Source: Achromobacter denitrificans NBRC 15125
Lineage (GTDB): Bacteria; Pseudomonadota; Gammaproteobacteria; Burkholderiales; Burkholderiaceae_B
DNA length: 64,000 bases
Reading direction: 5' to 3'
NCBI RefSeq assembly: GCF_001571365.1
Contig: NZ_BCTQ01000006.1
Span: 1 to 64,000 of the forward strand
The notes under the pieces are model-generated. The model was given only the letters and a program-made list of their open reading frames with translations. It was not told where the DNA came from and made no database searches. Shown here one piece after another: positions 41,046-53,482 of this stretch. The position numbers and the translations under genes are program-made. The number at the start of each line of letters is the position of its first letter. The stretch's first letter is position 1.

Positions 41046-43382
41046 CTACGCCGCCGGCCTGGGACCAGCAGGCGGTTCCTCGGGGGCGATCGGCAGGCGC
41101 AGCGTGAAGACCGAGCCCGCGCCCAGTTCGCTGCTCACGTCCACGGAGCCGCCGTGGCGTTCGGCCACGGTGCGCACGAACGCCAATCCCAGGCCGGCGC
41201 CGCCGACGTCGCCGCGTGTTTCGATTCCCACGCGTGAAAACGGCTCGAACAAGCGGGACAGGTCTTCGGCCGCGATGCCCAGCCCCTGGTCGCGTATGCC
41301 GACCCGCCAGAAGCCGGGTTCTTCGTCGATGCCGCATTCGATGCGGGTCTGCGCGGGGCTGTACTTGATCGCGTTGTCGATCAGGTTGCATAGCGCGCGC
41401 ATGAGCAGGGTCTGGTCGCCGCGGATATAGGCGACGGGCAGCGGGAGCCGCAGGTCCAGCGCGATGTCGCGCTTTTGCGCCGAGGCCCAGAATTCGTCCA
41501 CGGCATCCTGCAGCAGACTGCCCAGGTCCAGCTCCACCTCGCTGATGGTCATGGATTCGGCCCGCGTGAGGTGGACGAAGTCATCGACCAGGTGCAGCGT
41601 GCGCCTGGCCAGCGTGGCGATGCGGCTGAGGGTCTCGCTTTGCGCGTCTTGCGATCCGCTTTCCTGCTTCATTTCCACCAGCGCCAGGATGGAGCTCTGG
41701 GGCGCGCGCATGTCGTGCGAAATGAAGCGCAGCGTCTCTTCGCGCTGGCGCTCCGCCTGGCGGATGCGCGAGATGTCCGTCAGCGTGGCGACGGTGCCGG
41801 CAAAGTTGCCTTCGGCCGTGTGGATGGGGGCGCATTTCAGGATGAGGTCGCGCCCGGCGCGATCGCGCAGTTCGAGGTCCGCGCTCCACGGCGACGTCTC
41901 GGCGATCGATCCCTGGCCGCTGAGCGCCTCGGCCACGCGTTGCCGCGTGGCGGGATCGGAGATGGTTTTCTCCAGCAGATGGATGGCGGGGCGGCCGACC
42001 CGGGGAGGGCGCATGCCCAGGCGCTGGAAGTACATGACGGCGGCCTGATTGCGGAATCGCATGCGGCCGTCCTGGTCGAAGACGAGCGTGGCGTCGGCCA
42101 TGCCGTCCAGGCCGTCGGCCAGGAAGCGCCGCAGGTTGCGCACGCGCGCGAGCGCTCGGCGCAGCTCGCCGACGCGGCTTTCCAGCGATGCGCTGGGCCC
42201 GGCGGCCTGGGCGCGCGCCTCGTTCAGGACCGGCGGATATTCGCGCTGCAGGCGCCGCAGCTCGTTGTCCATATAGCGCAGGGCGGCCTCCTGGCTGCGC
42301 CAGCTCCAGAGCGGATAGCACAGCGCCACGCCCAGAAGCGCCGCGGTCGGGGCGAACCAGAAATTGCCATAGGCCAGCAGCAGCAGCGCGGCCAGCAGGA
42401 TGCCGGCCAGCAGCGCGACGCAGACCAGCAGGGCCCGCTTGGGCGAAAGCCGCCACAGCGCGAGGCAAGCGAGCATCACGGGCAGGGCCGAGAACAGCCC
42501 GTTCCACCACCCCGGCGGCTGCTGGAAGGCGATATCGTCGCGTGCCGCCTGCAGGAGGTTAGCGATGATTTCCACGCCGGCCATGCCGCTGACATCGTGG
42601 GAAACAGGCGTGGGATACGCGTCGCCCAGGCCGGTGGCCCAGGCGCCGACCAGCACGTACTTGCCCTGGAGCTCCGTGGCGGACAGGTCTCCGCGCAAGA
42701 CCGACAGATAGGGCACGGTGCGCACGTGCGCGATGGGGCCGGCATAAGGGATCAGGATGCTGCCGTCCGGCCCCGCGCGCCTCAGGAGCCGTTGCGCCTT
42801 GTCGGCCTCGCCACCGACTTCCAGCATCGAGATGGCCAGGTGGTTCCAGCGCTTGCCGGCCACCTGAGCGGTCAGCACCGCCTCGCGCACCGCGCCGTCC
42901 GGGTCGAGCCGGGCGTTGATGAATCCTTCGGAGGCCGCTGCCTGCGCCAGGACGGGAATGGCGGCGCTGACGGCGGATGGATGGTTGAGGCGGTCCAGCA
43001 CGACGGGCAGCACGGTGTGCCCGTTGCGGCGGATGCTGTCGGCGAGCAGGCGGTCGTCGTGGGGGTTGACCGTGTCCGCTTCGCCGAAGATCAGGTCCAG
43101 TCCGACCGCGCGCGCGCCGCGCAGCCGGTCCAGCAGCGCGGCGTGGACCGCGCGCCGCCACGGCCAGCGCCCCAGGGCGTCGATGCTGGCGTCGTCGATC
43201 GCCACGATCAGGATGTCGGGATCGGCGGCGCGGCCGGTCGCCGAGACGGCGCGGTCATACAGAATCTGGTCGACTCGACCCAGGCCGTTGAGCGAGCCCA
43301 GGAGGGCGGCCAGCACCGCCAGCGCCACCGTCAGCCACAGCCCTGAGCGTGAGGTCCGGTCCGGGGGATCGGCGGCGGCCAT
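41046..43382 (-). CDS. CHASE2-domain sensor histidine kinase
   Basis: A 778-residue membrane kinase. After one N-terminal membrane segment comes a periplasmic CHASE2 domain (about 35-290, with IVAIDDASIDALGRWPWRR and GLDLIFGEAD). Three membrane segments follow (about 300-365). A PAS-like segment is at about 405-530, and a histidine kinase core ends the protein: H-box RFISHDMRAPQSS (His near 553), N-box NLIDNAIKYSP, G1 DQGLGIA and G2 GGAGLGLAF. It is the last gene of an operon with a FecR/LysM protein and a response regulator. CHASE2 ligands are generally unknown. Confidence 0.93.
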   Translation of the reverse strand: MAAADPPDRTSRSGLWLTVALAVLAALLGSLNGLGRVDQILYDRAVSATGRAADPDILIVAIDDASIDALGRWPWRRAVHAALLDRLRGARAVGLDLIFGEADTVNPHDDRLLADSIRRNGHTVLPVVLDRLNHPSAVSAAIPVLAQAAASEGFINARLDPDGAVREAVLTAQVAGKRWNHLAISMLEVGGEADKAQRLLRRAGPDGSILIPYAGPIAHVRTVPYLSVLRGDLSATELQGKYVLVGAWATGLGDAYPTPVSHDVSGMAGVEIIANLLQAARDDIAFQQPPGWWNGLFSALPVMLACLALWRLSPKRALLVCVALLAGILLAALLLLAYGNFWFAPTAALLGVALCYPLWSWRSQEAALRYMDNELRRLQREYPPVLNEARAQAAGPSASLESRVGELRRALARVRNLRRFLADGLDGMADATLVFDQDGRMRFRNQAAVMYFQRLGMRPPRVGRPAIHLLEKTISDPATRQRVAEALSGQGSIAETSPWSADLELRDRAGRDLILKCAPIHTAEGNFAGTVATLTDISRIRQAERQREETLRFISHDMRAPQSSILALVEMKQESGSQDAQSETLSRIATLARRTLHLVDDFVHLTRAESMTISEVELDLGSLLQDAVDEFWASAQKRDIALDLRLPLPVAYIRGDQTLLMRALCNLIDNAIKYSPAQTRIECGIDEEPGFWRVGIRDQGLGIAAEDLSRLFEPFSRVGIETRGDVGGAGLGLAFVRTVAERHGGSVDVSSELGAGSVFTLRLPIAPEEPPAGPRPAA

Positions 43383-43410
43383 GACGTTCTTTCCCGTGCG
43401 CCGGCAGGCC

Positions 43411-44520
43411 TTAGTAGTCGGTGAGCGTGATGAAACCGCCCGTGCCGCTTGCGACGCCCAGGCCGAAGGAGGTCATGAGCTGGTTGGCGCCCTCGAAGGT
43501 GGCGATCGCGTCGGCGCCGCCCAGGCCCAGATCGTCGACGGCCCGCACGGAGACGTAGTAGGTGCCCGGCCCTGGCGCCGAAAAACGGATGTCGTTGTTG
43601 GGGAAGCTCGCCGACGACACGGGCAATGCGCCATCGGCGTCGCGCGATACGCGCACCAGGTACGCCTGCGCGCCCGCCACCGGGGATACCTCGGTGGTCC
43701 AGGCGCCGCCGCCCGCGCGCACGGGCTCGCCCAGCTGCGGCGCGGCGAGCAGGGGGCGCATGCCCGAGACCACGCCGTCCGCGCCGATCGCCGCGCCGTA
43801 GCCCTTGGCCACCGCGACGGGCTTGTCGGGTCGGGCGCCCGGCGCATGGGGCTGCAGGCGGACGCTGCCGTCCAGCACTTCGCTGTGCACGCCGTGCTCG
43901 CTGCTTTGCACCCGGAACCGCGTGCCGCGTACTCCCGTCACCGCGACGGGGGGGCGGACTTCGAAGCGGCCCACGCCTTCGCCAGCAGGGGCCACCGAGG
44001 ATTCGACGCCGCCGCGCTGCACGTTGACGACCGAATCCGTAAGCGCCGTGCCTTCGAACTGGCGCAGCCGCGTCAGCTCGACCGCTCCGCCGGCCGGCAG
44101 GGTCAGCTTGGAGCCGTCGGCCAGTTCCAGCGTGACGAAGCCATTGGCGGCCGTGGCGACGGTGCTGCCTTCGGCGACGGTATCGCCGGCCCGCAGCGAT
44201 TTGCCGTCGAGGCTGGCCTGGCCGCTCACGTGCAGCACGCGCGCGTTGGCGGCGCGTACCGGGATCATGGACAGCGGAATGTGCAATTCCAGCCCCACCG
44301 GGAGACGTTCCGGCGTGACGATCTGGTTCAGGGTCTGGAGGCGGTTCCAGTTGGCCTGGTTGCGGGTGTAGCGCGTGGCCAGGTCGATCAGGGTGTCGCC
44401 CTGCCGGATGCGATAGATGAAATCGTCGCCCAGCGCGCCCGCGGGCTGGCTGCGCGCCGGCCCCGCGAGCATCAGGCAGGACATCAGGACAAACAAAGAA
44501 AGCGCGCGGCAGCGGCTCAT
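43411..44520 (-). CDS. Secreted LysM-FecR domain protein
   Basis: A 369-residue exported protein. A signal peptide ends near residue 24 (LAGPARSQ). A LysM domain at about 35-80 (YRIRQGDTLIDLATRY) suggests peptidoglycan binding. A FecR domain follows at about 110-225 (LADGSKLTLPAGGAVEL, VTGVRGTRFRV), then a fibronectin-III-like region at about 260-350. FecR domains in TonB systems pass signals across the envelope, and here the gene sits between a response regulator and a CHASE2 kinase. It likely presents a cell-wall signal to the kinase; this is inference from order and domains. No signal sigma factor or TonB receptor is nearby. Confidence 0.88.
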   Translation of the reverse strand: MSRCRALSLFVLMSCLMLAGPARSQPAGALGDDFIYRIRQGDTLIDLATRYTRNQANWNRLQTLNQIVTPERLPVGLELHIPLSMIPVRAANARVLHVSGQASLDGKSLRAGDTVAEGSTVATAANGFVTLELADGSKLTLPAGGAVELTRLRQFEGTALTDSVVNVQRGGVESSVAPAGEGVGRFEVRPPVAVTGVRGTRFRVQSSEHGVHSEVLDGSVRLQPHAPGARPDKPVAVAKGYGAAIGADGVVSGMRPLLAAPQLGEPVRAGGGAWTTEVSPVAGAQAYLVRVSRDADGALPVSSASFPNNDIRFSAPGPGTYYVSVRAVDDLGLGGADAIATFEGANQLMTSFGLGVASGTGGFITLTDY

Positions 44521-44555
44521 GTCGATCGATTCTCCGGGAATGCGCGAGAGCGCGC

Positions 44556-45272
44556 TTACTGCGGATTGGATGGGACGTCTTCGGCCGGGCTGGTCAGCTC
44601 AAGCCGGTAGCCCAGGGCATAGGAGGAGGACAGGCGCACCCCGTGCTCGGGGCGCAGCTGGAGCTTTTGCCGGATATTCGACAAATGCGTGTCCAGGGTG
44701 CGGGAGGTGGCGGGGATTTCCCGGTTCCAGACGCATTCGGCCAGCACGTCGCGCGACATGAGGCGGCCGACGTTGCGGAAGAACAGCAGCGCCAGATCGA
44801 ATTCCTTGGGGGCCAGCGTGATCGGGTTGGCGTCGAGGGCGATCGCGCGCGCCGCGGGCTCGATGCGGTAGCGGGCCACGTCGAAGGCGTCGTTGGCGGG
44901 CTCGGCGATCTGGCTGCGGCGCAGCAACGCCGCCACGCGGGCCAGCAATTCCTGGGGGCGCAGGGGTTTGACGATGTAGTCGTCGGCGCCGGCGCGCAGG
45001 CCTTCCACGAGATCGTCCTCGCTGGAACGATTGGTCAGGAAAATGACCGGGATGCGGGGGCCCATATTGGTGCGCAGCCAGCGCACGACGTCGTCGCCGT
45101 CGATATCGGGCAGGTGCCAGTCCAGCAATACCAGGTCGAAGTGCTCGGTGCGCAGCGCGGCCAGGAGATCCCGGCTTTGCTGGTAGCTGGTGCAGGTGTA
45201 TCCCGCGGTGGTCAAAACTTGCTGGATGCGGCGGGCTTGGTCCAGGTCATCTTCCAGCGACGCGATTTTCAT
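44556..45272 (-). CDS. OmpR-family response regulator
   Basis: A 238-residue regulator. The receiver has the acidic pair in LEDDL, the phospho-acceptor Asp51 in VLLDWHLPD, Thr80 and Lys102 in VKPLRP, so it should be active. The C-terminal winged helix (RYRIEPAARAIAL to LGYRLE) binds DNA. It is first in the operon with the FecR protein (35 bp later) and CHASE2 kinase, which is its likely partner. It is divergent from a second regulator whose receiver is degenerate. Confidence 0.94.
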   Translation of the reverse strand: MKIASLEDDLDQARRIQQVLTTAGYTCTSYQQSRDLLAALRTEHFDLVLLDWHLPDIDGDDVVRWLRTNMGPRIPVIFLTNRSSEDDLVEGLRAGADDYIVKPLRPQELLARVAALLRRSQIAEPANDAFDVARYRIEPAARAIALDANPITLAPKEFDLALLFFRNVGRLMSRDVLAECVWNREIPATSRTLDTHLSNIRQKLQLRPEHGVRLSSSYALGYRLELTSPAEDVPSNPQ

Positions 45273-45529
45273 CAGACGTGTTCTCGCGAAGGTTTGCTAC
45301 GCAAGCGCGCGCTACGGCGCCCTACTGCAAGAGGGGTAAGGGGATTCGGGTAAACGAATGATAACTCGGGGAGGGTCCCCGCTGGCTACGTTATGGCAAG
45401 AACTGTCAAACATTGCAAAGTTGACGAATCTTGACTGGAGTTGTTGCGTAACAACGCGCCACACTGTCTCAATCGTCCCATCGCCGGCTGCATCGACGTG
45501 AGCGGGTCGAATTGCTTGACGGAACAACT

Positions 45530-46231
45530 ATGAATCAATTGCGCATACTTATGATGTCACCGGACGAGACGGCCCGCGCGGCCGCCGTGTCCGCCCTGCT
45601 GCAGGCCGGTATTTCCGCGCGCGGCTGTTCGACGTCTCTCGAATTGTTCGGATTGCTCAATGGCGGCGCGTACGATGTGGTGGTCCTCGATGTGGGAACC
45701 CTGGGAGAAATCGGCTATGCCCTGGTGGCGCGCCTGCACGGCTCGTCCTCGCTGGGTATCGTGGTGATGGGGAACAATATGTCGGTGGACACGCGGCTGC
45801 GCTGCCTGCAGAGCGGCGCCGACGCGTGCCTGCCCGAACCGCAGGATCCCCGCGAACTGGCCTGTATCCTGCTGTCCCTGGCGCGCCGCCTGCCGGCCAC
45901 CCAGGACGCGATCGACGCCGAAACGGCCGCGAACGGCCAATGGGAGCTGCGCGACCAGGGCTGGACGCTGGCCGCGCCCACCGGCACGACGATCTCCCTG
46001 TCGGCGAACGAGCGGCTGATCGTGCGTTCGCTGCTCGAAGTGGCCGGCCGGGCTGTCGGCCGCAGCGAACTGGGCGAGGAATTGCAGGTCGAGGGCGGCA
46101 ACGCGCGCGCCAGCGGATCCCGCAGCATCGACGTGATCGTCAGCCGGTTGCGGCGCAAGGCCGAACTGGCCGGCCTCATCCTGCCGATCCGCACCGTCTA
46201 CGGCAGCGGCTACCTGTTCGCCGACCAATAA
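45530..46231 (+). CDS. OmpR-like regulator with degenerate receiver
   Basis: A 233-residue two-domain protein. The receiver-like half keeps Asp54 (VVLDVG) and an acidic pair near residues 12-13. The conserved Thr is replaced around MGNN, and the conserved Lys is Glu103 (LPEPQDP against the usual VKPxxP). Normal phosphorylation-driven switching is therefore doubtful. The C-terminal half is a winged helix with GRAVGRSELGEEL and SIDVIVSRLRRKAEL and ends GSGYLFADQ. The ATG at 45530 follows a GACGGAAC site. It is divergent from the response regulator operon across 257 bp and precedes the rpsL promoter region. Confidence 0.82.
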   Translation: MNQLRILMMSPDETARAAAVSALLQAGISARGCSTSLELFGLLNGGAYDVVVLDVGTLGEIGYALVARLHGSSSLGIVVMGNNMSVDTRLRCLQSGADACLPEPQDPRELACILLSLARRLPATQDAIDAETAANGQWELRDQGWTLAAPTGTTISLSANERLIVRSLLEVAGRAVGRSELGEELQVEGGNARASGSRSIDVIVSRLRRKAELAGLILPIRTVYGSGYLFADQ

Positions 46232-46428
46232 GGCGGTAGGGAAAGCCGGGCTGGGCGGGGTAAACTGCGCCCCTGGCCGCCGGCTTGCGCGGCCCTGCCG
46301 CGGCCCCGCGAATTCCCGCAACCGGGATCCGGAAATCCGCTTTATGCGGCCCCCAATTTCCATGACTGGCGCCTATCCGGCCGTCTTCTGCCGGCAACGC
46401 GCGGCGCGGCTCGGGCTTACAATTTTCT

Positions 46429-46458
46429 TTGACAGTGCGCCAGAATCTCAGTTATGCT
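46429..46458 (+). promoter_or_regulatory. Sigma-70 promoter of the str operon
   Basis: TTGACA at 46429-46434, an 18-bp spacer, and TATGCT at 46453-46458. Confidence 0.75.
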
Positions 46459-46632
46459 AAAGGGCTAACTGCTTTATCTCGCGTGCAAAATCTGGTCGCG
46501 GTAGGGTTCGGAAGTTCAGGGTCAGGAAACGAGGTGCGTCACGAGCCTTTCGTTTCATGGCACATCAAGCGGGGTTCTGCCCCGCGGCATCTACCCCACG
46601 GCATCCAGTTTTGTGCGTTTTGTCACAGTTTG

Positions 46633-46660
46633 TTGGCAAACCCGCTCTTTTACGTATACG
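46633..46660 (+). promoter_or_regulatory. Second candidate promoter of the str operon
   Basis: TTGGCA, a 16-bp spacer and TATACG, about 107 bp before the rpsL start. It is weaker than the upstream promoter. Confidence 0.4.
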
Positions 46661-46766
46661 AACGTTTGAGGCGGTTTTGCGCGAACTGCCTTCTCCGAAG
46701 CTCACCGCCTGAGGAGATTAGTACGCAAGTACTTACCAGTGGTACGTAAAAGGGATTTCAAAGGTC

Positions 46767-47144
46767 ATGCCTACCATTAGCCAACTCGTGCGCAAGCCGC
46801 GCGAAGTCAGCATCATCAAAAGCAAGAGCCCCGCGCTCGAAAACTGCCCGCAACGCCGCGGCGTGTGCACTCGCGTGTACACCACCACCCCCAAGAAGCC
46901 GAACTCCGCTCTGCGTAAGGTTGCCAAAGTGCGTCTGACCAACGGTTACGAAGTCATTTCGTACATCGGCGGTGAAGGCCACAACCTGCAAGAGCACTCG
47001 GTGGTTCTGGTGCGCGGCGGTCGTGTGAAGGACTTGCCCGGTGTGCGTTATCACATCGTGCGCGGTTCCCTCGACCTGCAAGGCGTCAAGGATCGTAAGC
47101 AAGCCCGCTCGAAGTACGGCGCCAAGCGCCCGAAGAAGGCCTGA
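46767..47144 (+). CDS. rpsL: 30S ribosomal protein S12
   Basis: A 125-residue S12, part of the decoding centre. [12 protein letters not shown] carries the lysine (E. coli Lys43) and [13 protein letters not shown] the second lysine (E. coli Lys88). Both are the streptomycin-sensitive form. It heads the str operon and is followed by rpsG after 166 bp. Confidence 0.98.
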
Positions 47145-47310
47145 TAACGAATCAGTAGTACCCCGAAATGGCGGAAGTCCGTCATCCGGGAAGTGCAACC
47201 GCGCCATCCACGATGCAGGAAGGTGCGCGGCACGTAAGGGGTCGTCCCAGTGGGCGGCCATGGCCGTGTAATGAAACACGGTTCAACTGAACAGACACAA
47301 GGAAGCAACA

Positions 47311-47781
47311 ATGCCCCGTCGTCGCGAAGTACCCAAGCGCGAGATTCTGCCCGATCCCAAGTTCGGCAGCGTCGAGCTCGCCAAGTTCATGAACGTCGTC
47401 ATGCTGGACGGCAAGAAGGCCGTCGCCGAGCGCATCGTCTACGGTGCCCTTGAGCAAGTGCAAACCAAGACCGGCAAGGAGCCGATCGAAGTTTTCAGCC
47501 TGGCGATCAACAACATCAAGCCGATCGTCGAAGTGAAGAGTCGCCGCGTTGGCGGTGCCAACTACCAAGTGCCGGTTGAAGTGCGCCCCGTGCGCCGCCT
47601 GGCCCTGGCTATGCGTTGGCTCCGTGAAGCCGCTAAGAAGCGTGGCGAGAAGTCGATGGATCTGCGTCTTGCTGGCGAACTGATCGACGCCTCCGAAGGT
47701 CGTGGCGCCGCGATGAAGAAGCGCGAAGACACGCACAAGATGGCAGAGGCCAACAAGGCCTTCAGCCATTTCCGCTGGTAA
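47311..47781 (+). CDS. rpsG: 30S ribosomal protein S7
   Basis: A 156-residue S7, the assembly initiator of the 30S head. It starts [20 protein letters not shown] and contains [28 protein letters not shown] precedes the start. In E. coli S7 represses its own operon by binding the rpsL-rpsG gap; the 166-bp gap here could play the same part. Confidence 0.98.
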   Translation: MPRRREVPKREILPDPKFGSVELAKFMNVVMLDGKKAVAERIVYGALEQVQTKTGKEPIEVFSLAINNIKPIVEVKSRRVGGANYQVPVEVRPVRRLALAMRWLREAAKKRGEKSMDLRLAGELIDASEGRGAAMKKREDTHKMAEANKAFSHFRW

Positions 47782-47799
47782 TTTAAGGACTAACCCACC

Positions 47800-49902
<2,103 letters not shown>

Positions 49903-49910
49903 ATAACCCT

Positions 49911-49941
49911 TGCCGGGCCCGCCCCTCGGGCGGTCCCGGCA
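49911..49941 (+). other. GC-rich hairpin between fusA and tuf copy 2
   Basis: TGCCGGG and CCCGCC pair with GGCGG and CCCGGCA. There is no U-run, so this is a likely mRNA-stability or processing stem rather than a terminator. Confidence 0.55.
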
Positions 49942-49979
49942 GATACCAAAGTTTCCTTGAAAGTCAAAGGATAGAGATC

Positions 49980-51170
<1,191 letters not shown>

Positions 51171-51199
51171 TCCGGATCCATTAAGCAGCACCCAACCAG

Positions 51200-51234
51200 C
51201 GAGGGCGCGACGCCGCCCTCGTCTTTCGTTCTTT
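51200..51234 (+). terminator. Attenuator-like hairpin between tuf copy 2 and rpsJ
   Basis: CGAGGGCG (51200-51207) pairs with CGCCCTCG (51214-51221), followed by the T-rich TCTTTCGTTCTTT. It lies about 11 bases before the rpsJ start, so partial termination is plausible. Confidence 0.6.
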
Positions 51235-51244
51235 AGGAAACGCC

Positions 51245-51556
51245 ATGAAAAACCAAAAGATCCGTATCCGCTTGAAAGCCTTCGATTACAAGCTGATCGA
51301 TCAATCGGCCGCTGAAATCGTCGATACCGCCAAGCGTACCGGCGCCGTTGTCCGTGGCCCGGTGCCGCTGCCCACGCGTATTCGCCGCTACGACGTCCTG
51401 CGTTCGCCGCACGTGAACAAGACGTCGCGCGACCAGTTCGAGATCCGTACCCATCAGCGCCTGATGGACATCGTGGATCCCACCGACAAGACCGTTGACG
51501 CCCTGATGCGTCTGGACCTGCCGGCCGGCGTCGACGTCGAAATCGCGCTGCAGTAA
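51245..51556 (+). CDS. rpsJ: 30S ribosomal protein S10
   Basis: A 103-residue S10, which also serves as NusE in antitermination. It reads [20 protein letters not shown], then [20 protein letters not shown]. It lies 74 bp after tuf and is followed by a strong terminator, so it appears transcriptionally tied to the str operon rather than to rplC. Confidence 0.98.
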   Translation: MKNQKIRIRLKAFDYKLIDQSAAEIVDTAKRTGAVVRGPVPLPTRIRRYDVLRSPHVNKTSRDQFEIRTHQRLMDIVDPTDKTVDALMRLDLPAGVDVEIALQ

Positions 51557-51599
51557 AGCGCCCAGCGAGCCTGCTACCTTCGCCGGTAGGCTCGTGAAG

Positions 51600-51638
51600 A
51601 ATGGCCGCATTCCCCAGGAGTGCGGCCATTTTGTTTTT
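51600..51638 (+). terminator. Intrinsic terminator after rpsJ
   Basis: AATGGCCGCAT pairs with TGCGGCCATT over a short loop, followed by TTGTTTTT. Confidence 0.88.
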
Positions 51639-51667
51639 CGGGCGCAACGTTCAAATGCGCTAAGTGC

Positions 51668-51697
51668 TTGTGCTGCCTGAAAAAAACATGCTAATAT
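51668..51697 (+). promoter_or_regulatory. Candidate promoter of the rplC-rpsQ operon
   Basis: TTGTGC at 51668-51673, 18 bp, and TAATAT at 51692-51697. It lies just after the rpsJ terminator and about 180 bp before rplC. Confidence 0.6.
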
Positions 51698-51874
51698 GCC
51701 AAGCTTGCCATTTTGTGGCAGGTCTAACTATGGCGAGGCGCGCGCAATCCCGGGAGTTTCCCCGGAAATTTCGGGCATGCAACCCCAAGCCAGGTTGAAC
51801 ATAGTCGTAGGGCAAAGGCCGTTACCTTTTGCCTGATTAGCCCCGACCAATCGCAGTCGGGAATGGAGAAAACG

Positions 51875-52564
51875 ATGTCGAATTCGACACCCACGCCCGC
51901 CGCTCACCGGCTGGGGCTGGTGGGTCGCAAGGTCGGCATGACCCGCATTTTTACCGAGGAAGGTGAATCCATCCCGGTGACCGTGCTGGACGTGTCGAAC
52001 AACCGCGTGACCCAAGTTAAGTCGCTGGAAACCGACGGCTACGCCGCGATCCAGGTGGCTTATGGCACTCGTCGTGCCTCGCGCGTGGCTCAGCCGCAAA
52101 CGGGCCACTACGCCAAGGCCGGCACCGAAGCCGGTAGCATCCTCAAAGAATTCCGCCTTGATCCCGCCCGCGCCGCCGAATTCGCGGCTGGTGCCGTGAT
52201 CGCCGTGGAATCGGTGTTCGAAGCCGGCCAACAGGTCGACGTCACGGGCACCACCATCGGTAAAGGCTTTGCCGGTACCATCAAGCGCCACAACTTCGGT
52301 TCGCAACGCGCGTCGCACGGTAACTCCCGTTCGCACCGCGTCCCGGGCTCGATTGGTCAAGCTCAAGATCCGGGCCGTATTTTCCCGGGTAAGCGCATGG
52401 CCGGTCACCTGGGTGATGTCACCCGCACCGTTCAAAACCTCGACGTCGTTCGCGTTGACGCTGAGCGCGGCCTGCTGCTGGTCAAGGGCGCTGTCCCCGG
52501 CCACGCTGGCGCCGACATCGTCGTGCGCCCGGCCATCAAGGCCCCGGCCAAGAAGGGAGCGTAA
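51875..52564 (+). CDS. rplC: 50S ribosomal protein L3
   Basis: A 229-residue L3. It contains [19 protein letters not shown] near the start and the long extension that reaches the peptidyl-transferase centre ([18 protein letters not shown]). The ATG at 51875 is preferred to the one at 51863 because GGAG is correctly spaced before it. Confidence 0.97.
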   Translation: MSNSTPTPAAHRLGLVGRKVGMTRIFTEEGESIPVTVLDVSNNRVTQVKSLETDGYAAIQVAYGTRRASRVAQPQTGHYAKAGTEAGSILKEFRLDPARAAEFAAGAVIAVESVFEAGQQVDVTGTTIGKGFAGTIKRHNFGSQRASHGNSRSHRVPGSIGQAQDPGRIFPGKRMAGHLGDVTRTVQNLDVVRVDAERGLLLVKGAVPGHAGADIVVRPAIKAPAKKGA

Positions 52565-52568
52565 GTAA

Positions 52569-53189
52569 ATGGATCTCAAGCTCCTGAACGACCAAGGTCA
52601 GGCCGCTGCTACGTTCAGCGCTCCCGACACGATCTTCGGCCGTGACTTCAACGAAGCTCTGATTCATCAGATCGTGGTGGCTTTCCAAGCCAACGCCCGT
52701 TCGGGTAACCGCGCTCAGAAGGATCGCACTGAAGTCAAGCACTCGACCAAGAAGCCCTGGCGCCAGAAGGGTACCGGCCGCGCTCGCGCCGGTATGACTT
52801 CGTCGCCGCTGTGGCGTGGCGGTGGTCGGATTTTCCCGAACTCGCCCGAAGAGAACTTCAGCCAGAAGGTCAACAAGAAGATGTACCGCGCCGGGATCCG
52901 TTCGATCCTGTCGCAGTTGGCTCGCGAAGACCGCATCGCCGTCGTCGAATCGTTCGATCTGGAATCGCCCAAGACCAAGGCTGCCGCTGCAAAGCTGAAG
53001 AGCCTGGGCCTGGACTCGGTCCTGATCATCACCGACAGCGTTGATGAAAATGTTTACCTCGCCACCCGCAACCTGCCGCACGTTGCCGTTGTCGAGCCCC
53101 GTTACGCCGATCCGTTGTCGCTGGTCCACTACAAGAAAGTGCTGATCACCAAGCCGGCCATCGCTCAACTCGAGGAGATGCTGGGATGA
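52569..53189 (+). CDS. rplD: 50S ribosomal protein L4
   Basis: A 206-residue L4. The conserved loop [20 protein letters not shown] lines the exit tunnel. In E. coli L4 is also the autoregulator of the S10 operon. It overlaps rplW by 4 bp (ATGA). Confidence 0.97.
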   Translation: MDLKLLNDQGQAAATFSAPDTIFGRDFNEALIHQIVVAFQANARSGNRAQKDRTEVKHSTKKPWRQKGTGRARAGMTSSPLWRGGGRIFPNSPEENFSQKVNKKMYRAGIRSILSQLAREDRIAVVESFDLESPKTKAAAAKLKSLGLDSVLIITDSVDENVYLATRNLPHVAVVEPRYADPLSLVHYKKVLITKPAIAQLEEMLG

Positions 53190-53482
53190 ACGCTGAACGC
53201 TTGATGCAAGTCATTCTTGCGCCGATCGTGACCGAAAAGGCCACCTTCGTTGCCGAGAAGAATCAGCAAGTCGCTTTCCGTGTCGTGGCTGACGCTACCA
53301 AGCCGGAAATCAAGGCTGCCGTCGAACTGCTCTTCAAGGTGCAGGTCGAGTCCGTGCAGGTCCTCAACCGTAAGGGCAAAGTCAAGCGCTTTGGCCGATT
53401 CGTTGGCCGTCGTCGCAATGAGCGCAAGGCCTACGTCTCGCTCAAGGACGGCCAGGAAATCGACTTTGCGGAGGTGAAGTAA
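53186..53482 (+). CDS. rplW: 50S ribosomal protein L23
   Basis: A 98-residue L23 at the tunnel exit, where trigger factor and SRP dock. It reads [20 protein letters not shown], then [18 protein letters not shown]. The start overlaps the rplD stop, and rplB begins directly after the stop codon. Confidence 0.97.
   Translation: MNAERLMQVILAPIVTEKATFVAEKNQQVAFRVVADATKPEIKAAVELLFKVQVESVQVLNRKGKVKRFGRFVGRRRNERKAYVSLKDGQEIDFAEVK

Larger units (their letters stand above)
46232..46766. other. Non-coding leader of the str operon
   Basis: A 535-bp gap before rpsL with no convincing gene. It contains a good promoter at 46429-46458 and a second candidate at 46633-46660. If the first promoter is used, the rpsL leader is about 300 bases long. 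Confidence 0.65.
51557..51874. other. rpsJ-rplC gap with terminator, promoter and leader
   Basis: A 318-bp non-coding gap. It holds a stem at about 51567-51593, a strong terminator at 51600-51638, a candidate promoter at 51668-51697 and a leader of about 170 bases before rplC. Confidence 0.7.

Noticed and set aside
46429-46749. A 106-codon frame before rpsL
   Set aside because: It begins at the promoter's own -35 element and has no recognisable domain.
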